Part shown: positions 47,768 through 56,191 of the stretch, one piece after another
Position numbering within the stretch: the stretch's first letter is position 1
Layout: every line of letters begins with the position of its first letter
Assembly (NCBI RefSeq): GCF_000010785.1
Contig: NC_013799.1
Coordinates: forward strand, 1,116,001-1,180,000
Length of the DNA: 64,000 nucleotides
Reading direction: 5' to 3'
Origin: Hydrogenobacter thermophilus TK-6
GTDB lineage: Bacteria > Aquificota > Aquificia > Aquificales > Aquificaceae
Made by a program: the position numbers and the translations under genes
The notes under the pieces: generated by a model
The model's input: only the letters and a program-made list of their open reading frames with translations
What the model was told of the DNA's origin: nothing
The model's database searches: none

Positions 47768-48370
47768 TTAATCTTCCTCAGGCATATCGTGTATAACTAT
47801 TCTTTTGCCTGCCATGCGTGAGAGGATCTCGCACGCCACCTCTACACCTGAGCCTGCACAGGATGTAAAATGAGAGCTAAGTCCTGCTAAAGTGCCAATT
47901 ACAAAAAGGTTAGGCAGCACTTCAAAATCTTTGTGTTTTATCATCACCCTTCCGGGCTTTGGAGATTTGGTGTTTTCCACCACCTGCAGTTCTAAACCCT
48001 CCATGTTGAAACCATGAAAACCCGTAGCCAAGACTAAAAATTCTGCGGTAAAGCTCTTTCCTGAGGAGGTATTTACCGTATACATGCCATTTTCCTGACT
48101 TATACTTCTGGCTTCTTCCTCCAGTATATCCACCCCACCCCAATCTTGTATCTGTTTTCTTATCTTTTCTAAAAGGTCCTTGCCCAAAATGGGATCAAGC
48201 CCAGGAACATTTTTAAGATAAGCCTTGTTTAGGTCAGAGCCTCCCTTGTCTAAGAGAAGGTACCTTTTGTCTTCTGCCCACTGCCAACCTCTACCTCTTG
48301 AAGAAGCCAGCATCAGAGCGCAGGAAAGCCCAGAAGCACCACCACCTACTATGACAACATGGTACTTCAT
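47768..48370 (-). CDS. Small FAD-dependent thioredoxin-reductase-like protein
   Basis: A 200-residue pyridine-nucleotide-disulphide-reductase-like protein. VVIVGGGASGLSCALMLAS is the FAD-binding motif, and VLATGFHGF and LPNLFVIGTLAG the second FAD signature. The NADPH domain and the CxxC redox pair of thioredoxin reductase are missing, so it is a short FAD-binding protein of unknown reaction. CAGSG near the C-terminus is notable for its Cys. TATAAT, extended by TG, lies eight bases before ATG, directly after the gspN-like stop. Confidence 0.78.
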   Translation of the reverse strand: MKYHVVIVGGGASGLSCALMLASSRGRGWQWAEDKRYLLLDKGGSDLNKAYLKNVPGLDPILGKDLLEKIRKQIQDWGGVDILEEEARSISQENGMYTVNTSSGKSFTAEFLVLATGFHGFNMEGLELQVVENTKSPKPGRVMIKHKDFEVLPNLFVIGTLAGLSSHFTSCAGSGVEVACEILSRMAGKRIVIHDMPEED

Positions 48371-48378
48371 AGAGCTTT

Positions 48379-48387
48379 ATTATATCA
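48379..48387 (-). promoter_or_regulatory. Extended -10 of the flavoprotein gene
   Basis: TGATATAAT on the minus strand; its TGA is the stop codon of the gspN-like gene and its TATAAT ends nine bases before the next ATG, with no ribosome site. Confidence 0.5.
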
Positions 48388-49035
48388 CCTTTTGAACTCC
48401 AAAGTAGGATTATCAAGGCTTCCGTAAATTATCAGGCTTATGCCATTGCCGCTTACCGTAACATTCAGTTGCGAATTCAGAAAATTTTTTCTGCTGAGTA
48501 CAATACTGCCACTGCCTGATAGCGTATAGTCAGATACCAATGCCCTTCCATCAAAAGATTTCCCTTTGAATACCAGCGAAAGCTCATCCACTTTTGTATC
48601 CTTTACCTTAAGATTTAGGAGCTGTGCAGTCCCTCTTATACCGTCGTTTAAGCTAAGGTCCAAACTCTTCACATAAAAACCTTCAAAGCATCTAAAATCC
48701 TTTCCCTGAAGATGCGCCTTACCAAAAGGGTATAACTTAGCCGTCAAATATCCATCGCCACACACTCCCTTCAAAAGCAGATAAGGCACTATCAGGGATA
48801 TGTCCAGCCTGTCAAAACTGACCACCTTTGAGTTTTTGCCGTACAGGTTTACTCCTTTCAAACTCAGGTAAGTAAGTCCTTCCTGCACATGGTTTGCTGT
48901 TAGGTATATACCCTTTGACATGAGCCACATATCCAGGAGAAGAAACTTGGGAAGAGTCAGAAAAGCAAGAAGGATAAAAAGAATTGCAGAGCTTGTAAAA
49001 AGAAGAACAGAAAATTTAAGGCTGCTTTTTCTCAT
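48385..49035 (-). CDS. GspN-like membrane-anchored protein
   Basis: A 216-residue protein with one N-terminal membrane anchor (about 9-32) and a beta-rich periplasmic part. Its position behind gspC-gspD and repetitive LKGVNLYG / SLDLSLNDG strands resemble type II secretion protein N, but the match is by context and architecture, not by a clear motif. It overlaps gspD by 20 bp. Confidence 0.6.
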   Translation of the reverse strand: MRKSSLKFSVLLFTSSAILFILLAFLTLPKFLLLDMWLMSKGIYLTANHVQEGLTYLSLKGVNLYGKNSKVVSFDRLDISLIVPYLLLKGVCGDGYLTAKLYPFGKAHLQGKDFRCFEGFYVKSLDLSLNDGIRGTAQLLNLKVKDTKVDELSLVFKGKSFDGRALVSDYTLSGSGSIVLSRKNFLNSQLNVTVSGNGISLIIYGSLDNPTLEFKR

Positions 49036-51016
49036 TACCCTTCTTTTCTCTTTCTTCTATAAGTTTTTTAAGCTCCTCAGCCATCTTTTGATGCTGGCGC
49101 GTTATTTCAGAAAGTTCCTCCGGCTTTTCTATAACATAGGGTGTCAGAAATATAAAGAGAGAGACCTTATCCTCCGTTTTTGTATCCCTTCTGAAGATCC
49201 TTCCCAATCCCGGAATGTCCTTGAGTCCTGGGACTCCCTGTGTGCTGGTAAGTGTTTTGGTGTTTACCAAACCGCCTATGATGATGGTTTGTCCGTTTTC
49301 TACCACCACATCCGAGTTTACCTGTCTGTTGGATGTGACGGGAACTGCGTAGCTAAGTGTTCCTATCTGGGGTCTTATGTAATCTACAATGTCCTGAAGC
49401 TTGAGGTTTATCTGAAGCCTGAGGTCTTTGCCCGATATGGTGGGAGTAACTCCCAGGTCTAATCCCACTTCCTTGTAGTCATATGTAATGACAGGCATAC
49501 CGTTTATGTCAAACTTTACACCCGATGCGTAAGGTACCACCTGACCCACCTTTATCTCCGCAGTTTGATTATCCAAAGTCAGAACCTTTGGATTTGATAC
49601 TATGTTAAAACCGCTACCACTCTCCAAAAGAGAAAAGAGCAGTAGAAGGTCTGGGAAAAATAGCTGGGTGCCCCCTATGGTAACCGTCCTTCCAGCTGTG
49701 CTGAGTACTCCCATGATAAAGTTCCCAGAAAGTATGGCATTGTATACATCCTGAAGACTTCCACCTCCAAGGCTCACACCTCCTTGTGTCCCTATTATCT
49801 GCCACTTTACACCTATATCTAAGGCTTTGCTGGTACTCATCTCCACTACCGTTGCTGCCAAGAGAACCTGTTTTCTTCTTACATCCATTTTCTCTATAAG
49901 GGATTTGACGCCTTCGTACTCCTGAGGAGTTGCGTAAAGTATTACCGAATTAGTGCCTCTATCAAAACCTATTCTCATACCCTCCTTTGTCTCTATGGGC
50001 ATAAGCTGGAGCTGTGTTTGTTTGGGTCGCTCCTCCCTCCTAAGGGGCGTTTCCAATCCTCTTATTTCTGGCATCTGGGGTGCTGTGGAAGGATAAGGCT
50101 CCTGAGGTTGCACCGCTCCTACAGGGCTTATTCCTCTAAAAAGACTCTGGAGACTTTTGTATATCTCTTCAGCAGATACAAACTTCAAAGATATGATGTA
50201 AAAGTTCCTCTCCAATCCCCCCAAGCTCTCCCTGTCTAAGGTGCCTATAACTTCCTTCACTATATTCTGAACGCTTTCGTTAGCCGCCACTATTATGGCA
50301 TTGCTGTCTTTATTAAAGGTTATAAAAGTGGGACTGCCAAGCTGTTGCTGAAAAGCGGCAGTCAAAGGTTGAAGACTTTGAAATACAGTGTCTGCCTTTG
50401 CTCTCTCCAGCCTGTAAACCTTTACCTTTATTGCCCTTTCTGGTGAGTCCAGCTCTCTGAGTATGGCTTTTACCTTTTCTATGTTTTTGGCTATGTCAGC
50501 AATAAGGAGAGTGTTGGACTGTTGATGTATGGCAAGTTTTGCAAAGGGTGAAAGGAAAGGCTGAACAGCCTGTTGAAGCTGAAGTGCCTGCGTATTTTCA
50601 GCCTTGTAAAGGTAAATTATCACCTCTCCAGAGGTGGAAGGTCTTTTTAAACTTGCAAAAGAGGTAGCTTGCCCAAGCGGAACTATCCTTACAAAACCCC
50701 TCTCCTCTATAACTCCGTATCCCTGCATAGACAGAGATAGTACAAAAAGGTCCCAGGCCTCTCTTATACTCACGGGTTTTGCCGAGCTTATGGTCAGGCT
50801 CCCCTTCACATTAGGGTCAAGGACTATGTTTTTGCCTGTTAGCTCGGACATAAATTTGGCAATTGCGGAGATATCGGCATTCTGAAAGTTGAGATATACC
50901 TTCCCAGTCTTTTTTTGCTCCTGTGCCTGCTTTTGAAGCTCCTCCGCCGTTTGGGCATAAACACCCACCGAGAGAACAAAGAGGGAAAACACTAAAATAA
51001 ATAACCTTAGCATCAC
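49016..51016 (-). CDS. gspD: Type II secretion secretin GspD
   Basis: A 666-residue outer-membrane secretin. Signal peptide 1-21; N0 domain (VYLNFQNADISAIAKFMSEL), N1-N3 domains and a Pro-rich linker (about 300-345); then the pore domain with KVLTLDNQTAEIKVGQVVPY and the secretin signature VPGLKDIPGLGRIFRR. A charged C-terminal tail (about 640-666) may hold the pilotin-binding site. It overlaps gspC by 4 bp. Other gsp genes are not in the window. Confidence 0.95.
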   Translation of the reverse strand: MMLRLFILVFSLFVLSVGVYAQTAEELQKQAQEQKKTGKVYLNFQNADISAIAKFMSELTGKNIVLDPNVKGSLTISSAKPVSIREAWDLFVLSLSMQGYGVIEERGFVRIVPLGQATSFASLKRPSTSGEVIIYLYKAENTQALQLQQAVQPFLSPFAKLAIHQQSNTLLIADIAKNIEKVKAILRELDSPERAIKVKVYRLERAKADTVFQSLQPLTAAFQQQLGSPTFITFNKDSNAIIVAANESVQNIVKEVIGTLDRESLGGLERNFYIISLKFVSAEEIYKSLQSLFRGISPVGAVQPQEPYPSTAPQMPEIRGLETPLRREERPKQTQLQLMPIETKEGMRIGFDRGTNSVILYATPQEYEGVKSLIEKMDVRRKQVLLAATVVEMSTSKALDIGVKWQIIGTQGGVSLGGGSLQDVYNAILSGNFIMGVLSTAGRTVTIGGTQLFFPDLLLLFSLLESGSGFNIVSNPKVLTLDNQTAEIKVGQVVPYASGVKFDINGMPVITYDYKEVGLDLGVTPTISGKDLRLQINLKLQDIVDYIRPQIGTLSYAVPVTSNRQVNSDVVVENGQTIIIGGLVNTKTLTSTQGVPGLKDIPGLGRIFRRDTKTEDKVSLFIFLTPYVIEKPEELSEITRQHQKMAEELKKLIEEREKKGNEKKQP

Positions 51017-51756
51017 TCCACCCTCAGATTAAGCTCCACAGGTGCGCCATCCCTAAGAAGGCTTATCTTTAGGCTCGTTTCGTTTCTCAGTGCCTGAAGT
51101 ATCCTGAAAGCATCCTCACCGCTCCTTATCTCTTGGTTGTTTATAGCTATTAGCACATCACCGGCCTTTATGCCAGCTCTGGAAAATATGCTCTGCGGGT
51201 CCACCCACTCAAAGAGAAAACCTCTTGTCTGCCCGTTCTGTACATAAGGCACCAACCTTATCTGTCTAAACATTATGCCCGGATCTGCCGTTACATTCTC
51301 TATCTCCCGTTTGGAAACCACAGCCTGAAGGCTCTCAGAAGGTGAAGATAAGCTTGGAGCTTCCTGCCTCAGAGCAACAGTCTTGACAGGCTCGAATCTA
51401 AAACCAACAGTCTTAGTCTCCTGACCCTTACCCAGCAACAGATAATTCCTCTGAATGTCTATTACTCTATAACTTCCCACCTGACTGCCGATCCTCACCG
51501 TTTGCACCTTTCCCCCCATATCAACAAGAGCCATCCTGATGCTCCCGCTCACCGTTGCTATAAGATGCATTTTTGTTATGTCTTCACTGGGAAGAGCCTC
51601 CTGCTCCTTAAAGATGGCGCTAAAGTCGGGAGTGCTGGCTCTTTCTCTTGGCATCTGAGGTACGCTGAGATGCCAGAAGGGCAAAAGAGAAAAGTAGTAA
51701 AGGGTAAGTGCCAAAAAGGCAAAGTTGGCAAGAAAAAGCAAATACACTCCCACCAT
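51013..51756 (-). CDS. gspC: Type II secretion protein GspC with PDZ domain
   Basis: A 247-residue inner-membrane protein: one membrane helix (3-24), a homology region that contacts the secretin (about 60-110, MHLIATVSGSIRMALVD) and a C-terminal PDZ domain with GIKAGDVLIAINNQEI. GspC links the inner-membrane platform to GspD and may bind cargo. TACAAT lies ten bases before ATG and forms half of the promoter palindrome shared with hslV. Confidence 0.92.
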   Translation of the reverse strand: MVGVYLLFLANFAFLALTLYYFSLLPFWHLSVPQMPRERASTPDFSAIFKEQEALPSEDITKMHLIATVSGSIRMALVDMGGKVQTVRIGSQVGSYRVIDIQRNYLLLGKGQETKTVGFRFEPVKTVALRQEAPSLSSPSESLQAVVSKREIENVTADPGIMFRQIRLVPYVQNGQTRGFLFEWVDPQSIFSRAGIKAGDVLIAINNQEIRSGEDAFRILQALRNETSLKISLLRDGAPVELNLRVE

Positions 51757-51766
51757 ATGGGTATAA

Positions 51767-51779
51767 ATTGTACTACAAT
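51767..51779. promoter_or_regulatory. Palindromic bidirectional -10 of gspC / hslV
   Basis: ATTGTA-C-TACAAT is a perfect palindrome. Read on the minus strand TACAAT serves gspC (ten bases before ATG); read on the plus strand TACAAT (51774-51779) serves hslV (six bases before ATG). Confidence 0.6.
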
Positions 51780-51785
51780 TTTAAT

Positions 51786-52319
51786 ATGAGCCTTCACTCT
51801 ACCACCATCCTTGCTGTCAGAAGGGATAACACCACCGTCATAGGAGGTGATGGACAGGTGACGCTGGGGCATTCGGTTATAAAGCACGGGGCAAAAAAGA
51901 TAAGGAAGCTGTACAACGATAGGGTGCTTGTGGGTTTTGCGGGCTCTGCGGCGGATGGACTTGCTCTCATGGAAAGACTTGAGGCAAAGCTTGAGGAGTT
52001 CAGAGGAAACTTAGTAAGAGCTTGCGTTGAGCTGGCAAAGGAGTGGAGAATGGACAAGTACCTTAGAAGGCTTGAGGCTATGCTTCTTGTGGTGGATAAA
52101 GACAACATGCTTCTACTTTCGGGAAATGGTGATGTTATAGAACCTGATGAGCCTGTTATAGCCATTGGGTCTGGTGGAGACTTTGCAAGGTCAGCAGCGC
52201 TCGCTCTTTATAGACACACCAACATGTCTGCTGAGGAGATAGTTAAAGAGGCGCTCAAAATAGCCAGTGAGATATGCATATACACCAATTCCAACTTTGT
52301 AATAGAAAAAGTGAGCTAA
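51786..52319 (+). CDS. hslV: HslV (ClpQ) protease subunit
   Basis: A 177-residue HslV, the proteasome-like peptidase that works with the HslU ATPase. A short propeptide MSLHS precedes the catalytic Thr in TTILAVRRDNTTVIGGDGQV; GFAGSAADGLAL and GSGGDFARSAALAL are typical. ATG 51786 is chosen; the longer frame from 51708 lies over the promoter and gspC. hslU is not adjacent. No ribosome site, so the mRNA is probably leaderless. Confidence 0.96.
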   Translation: MSLHSTTILAVRRDNTTVIGGDGQVTLGHSVIKHGAKKIRKLYNDRVLVGFAGSAADGLALMERLEAKLEEFRGNLVRACVELAKEWRMDKYLRRLEAMLLVVDKDNMLLLSGNGDVIEPDEPVIAIGSGGDFARSAALALYRHTNMSAEEIVKEALKIASEICIYTNSNFVIEKVS

Positions 52320-53030
52320 ATGCTAGAGAAAGGTCTTTTAAAGGTGCTTCTTAAGCTGCAAGATACCCAGATGAGCATAGAAAGACTTGAAAAAGCTCAG
52401 AAGAAGCTAAAGGAGGAAGAATCCAGATTAAGAAGAGAGTTCTCAAAGCTTGAAGAGGAGGAAGCTCAAACACTTCTGGTCATAAAAAACATAGAGAGTC
52501 AGATAAAGCAAATCAAGGAAGAAATTTCAAGATGCAAGGAAGGTATAAAAAGAGCAGAAAGTAGACTCAATATGGTGAGGAAGGCACAAGATTATAAGGC
52601 ACTTTTGAGAGAGAAGGCAAAGTATGAGGACAGCATCATAAAGCTCAGTCAAGATTTAAAAAACCTTGAAACAGAAAAGAAAGAAAGGGAAAGCGCTTAT
52701 GCAAAGGAGAAAAAAGTATTTGAGAGAAGATACAGAGAGATTAAAGAAGAGCTTGAATACATCACCTTAGAGCAGGAGAATATCTCAAAAAAGCTCAAGG
52801 AAGTAAAAGGTCAAGAGCAGAGGCTAAGGGAGAGTATTCCTTCCCAGGTGCTGATGGAGTACGAAAAACTAAAGGATCATGTGGGGCTTCCTGTGATAGT
52901 TTCTGTGGTGAGCTTTGGAGCATGCGGTGGCTGCGGTATGACACTACCTGCTACGCTATACTCAAAAGTGGTATCGGGGCAGATAATAAACTGTCCCAAC
53001 TGTGGCAGATGGGTCTACTATGAGACTTAA
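52320..53030 (+). CDS. Coiled-coil protein with C4 zinc ribbon
   Basis: A 236-residue protein: a long antiparallel coiled coil (about 10-175) rich in Glu/Lys and a C-terminal zinc ribbon with FGACGGCGMTLPATLY and INCPNCGRWVYY. This is the DUF164/CT398 family, whose members bind partners such as RpoN or secretion proteins in Chlamydia; here the partner is unknown, though rpoN and type II secretion genes are in the window. It starts at the base after the hslV stop. Confidence 0.88.
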   Translation: MLEKGLLKVLLKLQDTQMSIERLEKAQKKLKEEESRLRREFSKLEEEEAQTLLVIKNIESQIKQIKEEISRCKEGIKRAESRLNMVRKAQDYKALLREKAKYEDSIIKLSQDLKNLETEKKERESAYAKEKKVFERRYREIKEELEYITLEQENISKKLKEVKGQEQRLRESIPSQVLMEYEKLKDHVGLPVIVSVVSFGACGGCGMTLPATLYSKVVSGQIINCPNCGRWVYYET

Positions 53031-54114
53031 AGGCATAGACCCAGTCCTGATGATGGCGCTTGTCCTGGTGCAGCTGATAGGCTTCCTGGGTGTCTTTAGC
53101 GCAACTTATAAAGATGGTATTTCTCCTCTCTTTTTAAAGCAATTTCTTTATACGGTTCTTGGCTGGATCATGTTGATAGTTATTACATTTACCAATTTTC
53201 GCATGCTTTACGATATGGCTCCAGTCATATACATGCTGAATCTTTTTTTTCTTGTTCTGGTGCCTCTTTTTGGAAAGACGGTTTACGGAGCAAAAAGGTG
53301 GCTGGACCTTGGTCCTTTTAGCTTGCAACCTTCTGAGTTTATGAAGTTCTCCCTGCTGCTCTTTATCACTTACATACTTGGACACACAAAGAAAAGCGTT
53401 AGCAAAGAATCCGTCATTCTGATGCTTGCCTTTTTGATCCCAGCCATCTTGACTCTCAAACAGCCAGACCTTGGGACTGCAATATCTTACGGGATAATTC
53501 TTCTGTCTCTGCTTTTTTTTAAAGGTGTACGTCTGAGGTTCTTTTTTGCTTTGGGATTTTTACTTTTGGTGCTTTCACCTTTAGTGTGGCATTTCTTGAA
53601 GGATTACCAGAGGGAGAGGATAATGGCGGTCATAGACCCTTATGCGGACTATGCTGGAAGTGGATATCAGCTCATACAGTCTGTAATAGCGGTGGGTTCT
53701 GGTGGCATAGTGGGTAAAGGTCTTTTGAAAGGTACTCAATCGCACCTTCTGTTCCTCCCTGAAAAGCATACAGACTTTATATTCTCCGTAATAGCGGAAG
53801 AGGGAGGATTTGTGCTAAGTCTTTTGCTGTTATCCTTGTACTTCCTACTTATATACCGATTGATAACTTATGGCATGCGCATCTACGACGGAAACCAGAG
53901 GCTATTTTTGGGTGGCGCTGTATCGCTTTTGCTTTTTCAGGTGTTTGTAAATTTAATGATGACTATGGGACTTATGCCTGTTGTTGGCATACCTCTGCCC
54001 TTTGTGAGCTTTGGAGGAAGCAGCGTTTTAACCTTTAGCATGCTGCTGGGAGTCTGCTTTTCTATAGTAAGAGAGTACAGGTTAAAGGACATACACTTTG
54101 AGGAAAAGCTATGA
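53020..54114 (+). CDS. rodA: RodA-type SEDS glycosyltransferase
   Basis: A 364-residue, ten-helix SEDS protein that polymerises peptidoglycan glycan strands for cell elongation. GPFSLQPSEFMKFSLLLF, KQPDLGTAISYG (catalytic Asp), KGTQSHLLFLPEKHTDFIF and IPLPFVSFGGSSVLTFSM are present; KGTQSHL...LPEKHTDFIF favours RodA over FtsW. ATG 53020 overlaps the zinc-ribbon gene by 11 bp. Its partner transpeptidase may be encoded elsewhere. Confidence 0.92.
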   Translation: MRLKGIDPVLMMALVLVQLIGFLGVFSATYKDGISPLFLKQFLYTVLGWIMLIVITFTNFRMLYDMAPVIYMLNLFFLVLVPLFGKTVYGAKRWLDLGPFSLQPSEFMKFSLLLFITYILGHTKKSVSKESVILMLAFLIPAILTLKQPDLGTAISYGIILLSLLFFKGVRLRFFFALGFLLLVLSPLVWHFLKDYQRERIMAVIDPYADYAGSGYQLIQSVIAVGSGGIVGKGLLKGTQSHLLFLPEKHTDFIFSVIAEEGGFVLSLLLLSLYFLLIYRLITYGMRIYDGNQRLFLGGAVSLLLFQVFVNLMMTMGLMPVVGIPLPFVSFGGSSVLTFSMLLGVCFSIVREYRLKDIHFEEKL

Positions 54115-55256
54115 TAGAGAGTCTTTATGTGCATGTGCCTTTCTGCTCCTACAAATGCCCTTACTGTGATTTTGTATCCTTTGCAAGTTCTGCTATATCT
54201 CATGAAGATTACCTTAAGCTGCTCATTAAGGAGCTTGAGCTATACAAAGGTGAGAGCTTTTCTCTTAAGACTCTTTACTTGGGAGGTGGGACTCCATCTC
54301 TTATAAGCCCAGAGCTTTACAGGGAGTTTTTAAAGGCTCTTGACGTGGACCTTAGCCAGCTGGAGGAGTTTACCATAGAGTGCAATCCAGAGACTTACAG
54401 AGAGGATGAGTTCAAAAAAATGAAAGACCTGGGATTAAACCGGGTGAGTGTTGGGGTTCAGAGCTTTAAGGAAAAGGGGCTAAGGATGCTGGGAAGGAGG
54501 CACACTGTAAAAGAATCCATAGACTGCATTATGTCAGCCTATCATGCTGGGATAGAGAATATAAGCATAGACCTCATATACGCCTATCCCAACCAAACCC
54601 TCAAGGACCTCAAAGAGGAGCTAAGATTTATAGAAGACCTTCCCGTAAAGCACGCCTCCTGCTACATACTCACACCTTACGAGGATACTCTCTTTGGGTA
54701 TCTTTTGAGCAAAGGCAAGCTTCAACTTCCGGATGCAGACAAGATAGCGGACATGTACCTGTTTCTTGTAGAAAAGCTCAGTTCTCTTGGCTTTGACCAC
54801 TACGAGATATCCAACTTTGCTATGCCCGGTTATGAGTGCAGGCATAATCTCTCTTACTGGCTTGGGAAGGAGTTTTTGGGTTTGGGTGTCTCTGCGTGGA
54901 GCTTTGTAAGGGATGTGAGGTTTGGAAACACGAAAAATCTTGATAAGTATGCTACTTTAGTGCTTATGGGGAGAAAACCTGCTCATCAGTGCGAAGTGCT
55001 AAAAGGTAAGAGAAAACTCCAAGACACGCTCTTTACAAGACTCAGAACCAAGTGGGGCATTCCCAAAGAATACGCAAATCTGATACCAGAGGACTTATCT
55101 GAATTTTTTGAAATAACCAACGAAAGTATCAGGCTCAAAGAGGAGGGTATGCTTCTTATCAACGAGATACTCCTCAGAGTTTTCCGTCTTTTGGAGGCAA
55201 GGCATGGTCTACTACCAGATGAGGAAGCTCCAGCTAATTGGCAGGCTACTCTTTGA
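54111..55256 (+). CDS. hemW: HemW-like radical SAM heme chaperone
   Basis: A 381-residue radical-SAM protein of the HemW class. SLYVHVPFCSYKCPYCDF carries Cx3Cx2C without the fourth Cys seen in true HemN; LYLGGGTPSL and SIDLIYAYPNQT follow. HemW binds heme and delivers it to respiratory enzymes rather than oxidising coproporphyrinogen (family knowledge). It overlaps rodA by 4 bp (ATGA) and the aldolase gene by 38 bp. Confidence 0.9.
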   Translation: MIESLYVHVPFCSYKCPYCDFVSFASSAISHEDYLKLLIKELELYKGESFSLKTLYLGGGTPSLISPELYREFLKALDVDLSQLEEFTIECNPETYREDEFKKMKDLGLNRVSVGVQSFKEKGLRMLGRRHTVKESIDCIMSAYHAGIENISIDLIYAYPNQTLKDLKEELRFIEDLPVKHASCYILTPYEDTLFGYLLSKGKLQLPDADKIADMYLFLVEKLSSLGFDHYEISNFAMPGYECRHNLSYWLGKEFLGLGVSAWSFVRDVRFGNTKNLDKYATLVLMGRKPAHQCEVLKGKRKLQDTLFTRLRTKWGIPKEYANLIPEDLSEFFEITNESIRLKEEGMLLINEILLRVFRLLEARHGLLPDEEAPANWQATL

Positions 55257-55749
55257 GGAGGGGCTTGTGGATGCAAGAGCTGGAAATCTATCTGTCAGGA
55301 TAGGTGATAAGATGCTCATAACCAGGAGGGGATCTTTCTTGGGAGACCTCAAAGACCACGACTTTATACTCTTGGACATTAAAAGGGAAAGCCTTCTTGA
55401 TGAGAGGGCATCTTCTGAGCTTGTGGTCCACAGGGAGGTTTATTTAAAAACACAAAAACGTGCCGTAGTTCATGCACATCCTGTGAGCGCAGTAAAGCTC
55501 TCTTTTGAAAAAGACCTTATAGTGCCAAAAGATTCGGAAGGGAAGGAGCTTTTGGGAAGCGTTAGGGTGCTTAAAGAGCTGCCTTCGGGAAGCTACCAGC
55601 TGGCTCAAGCGGTGGCAGAGACTTTAGCTGGGGAGAAGTTGGTGGTAGTTAGGGGACACGGGGTTTTCAGTGCGGACACAGATGTCTTTTATGCTTACAG
55701 TCATATATCTGTCCTTGAGCATTCGTGTAAAATACTGCTTGATGAATGA
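55219..55749 (+). CDS. Class II aldolase/adducin-family protein
   Basis: A 176-residue zinc aldolase-fold protein, short for the family (about 200). GLVDARAGNLSVRIGDKMLIT is the N-terminal signature; the zinc His residues are in VVHAHPVSAVKL and VVRGHGVFS, with catalytic Glu in SSELVVHREVY. Substrate could be fuculose-1-phosphate or another sugar phosphate, or the methylthioribulose dehydratase reaction; the sequence does not decide. ATG 55219 fits better than one five codons upstream. Confidence 0.85.
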   Translation: MRKLQLIGRLLFEEGLVDARAGNLSVRIGDKMLITRRGSFLGDLKDHDFILLDIKRESLLDERASSELVVHREVYLKTQKRAVVHAHPVSAVKLSFEKDLIVPKDSEGKELLGSVRVLKELPSGSYQLAQAVAETLAGEKLVVVRGHGVFSADTDVFYAYSHISVLEHSCKILLDE

Positions 55750-56191
55750 GCTAATCTACAAGGGTTGTAAGATACCTTCCGAGCTTTATTACGACATAGA
55801 AAATCAGGTTTGGTATAAGCTGGAGCCTGATGGCACCGTGAGGGTTGGAGCAACGGACATAGGACAGACAAGGGCAGGTAGGATGGTCAATGTCAGGATA
55901 AAGCCGCCCGGTAAACATGTGCCAAAGGGAAAGCCGATTGCGAGCCTTGAGAGTGGAAAGTGGACAGGTCCAATACCTGCAGTCATAGAAGGCCAGGTGG
56001 TGGAAAGGAACGAGGCGCTCTTTGACACACCAGACCTTATCAACGACGACCCTTATGGCAAGGGGTGGATAGCAAGGCTAAAACCCACCAACTTAGAGAT
56101 GGACCTAAAAGACCTTGTCACTGGCGAAGAAGCTATAAGAAGGATGAAAGAATACATAGACAGAGAAGGCGTAGAGTGTAAAAGTTCATAA
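55742..56191 (+). CDS. GcvH-like lipoyl-carrier protein
   Basis: A 149-residue protein of the glycine-cleavage H fold. The lipoylation loop reads LESGKWTGPIPAVIEG, with K73 as the likely lipoyl-lysine; WYKLEPDGTVRVGATDIGQ and ALFDTPDLINDDPYGKGWI are typical of the H-protein fold. No gcvP or gcvT is nearby. Aquificales carry several GcvH paralogues, some tied to sulfur oxidation through the sHdr system (LbpA); that link here is inference. It overlaps the aldolase gene by 8 bp. Confidence 0.88.
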   Translation: MNELIYKGCKIPSELYYDIENQVWYKLEPDGTVRVGATDIGQTRAGRMVNVRIKPPGKHVPKGKPIASLESGKWTGPIPAVIEGQVVERNEALFDTPDLINDDPYGKGWIARLKPTNLEMDLKDLVTGEEAIRRMKEYIDREGVECKSS

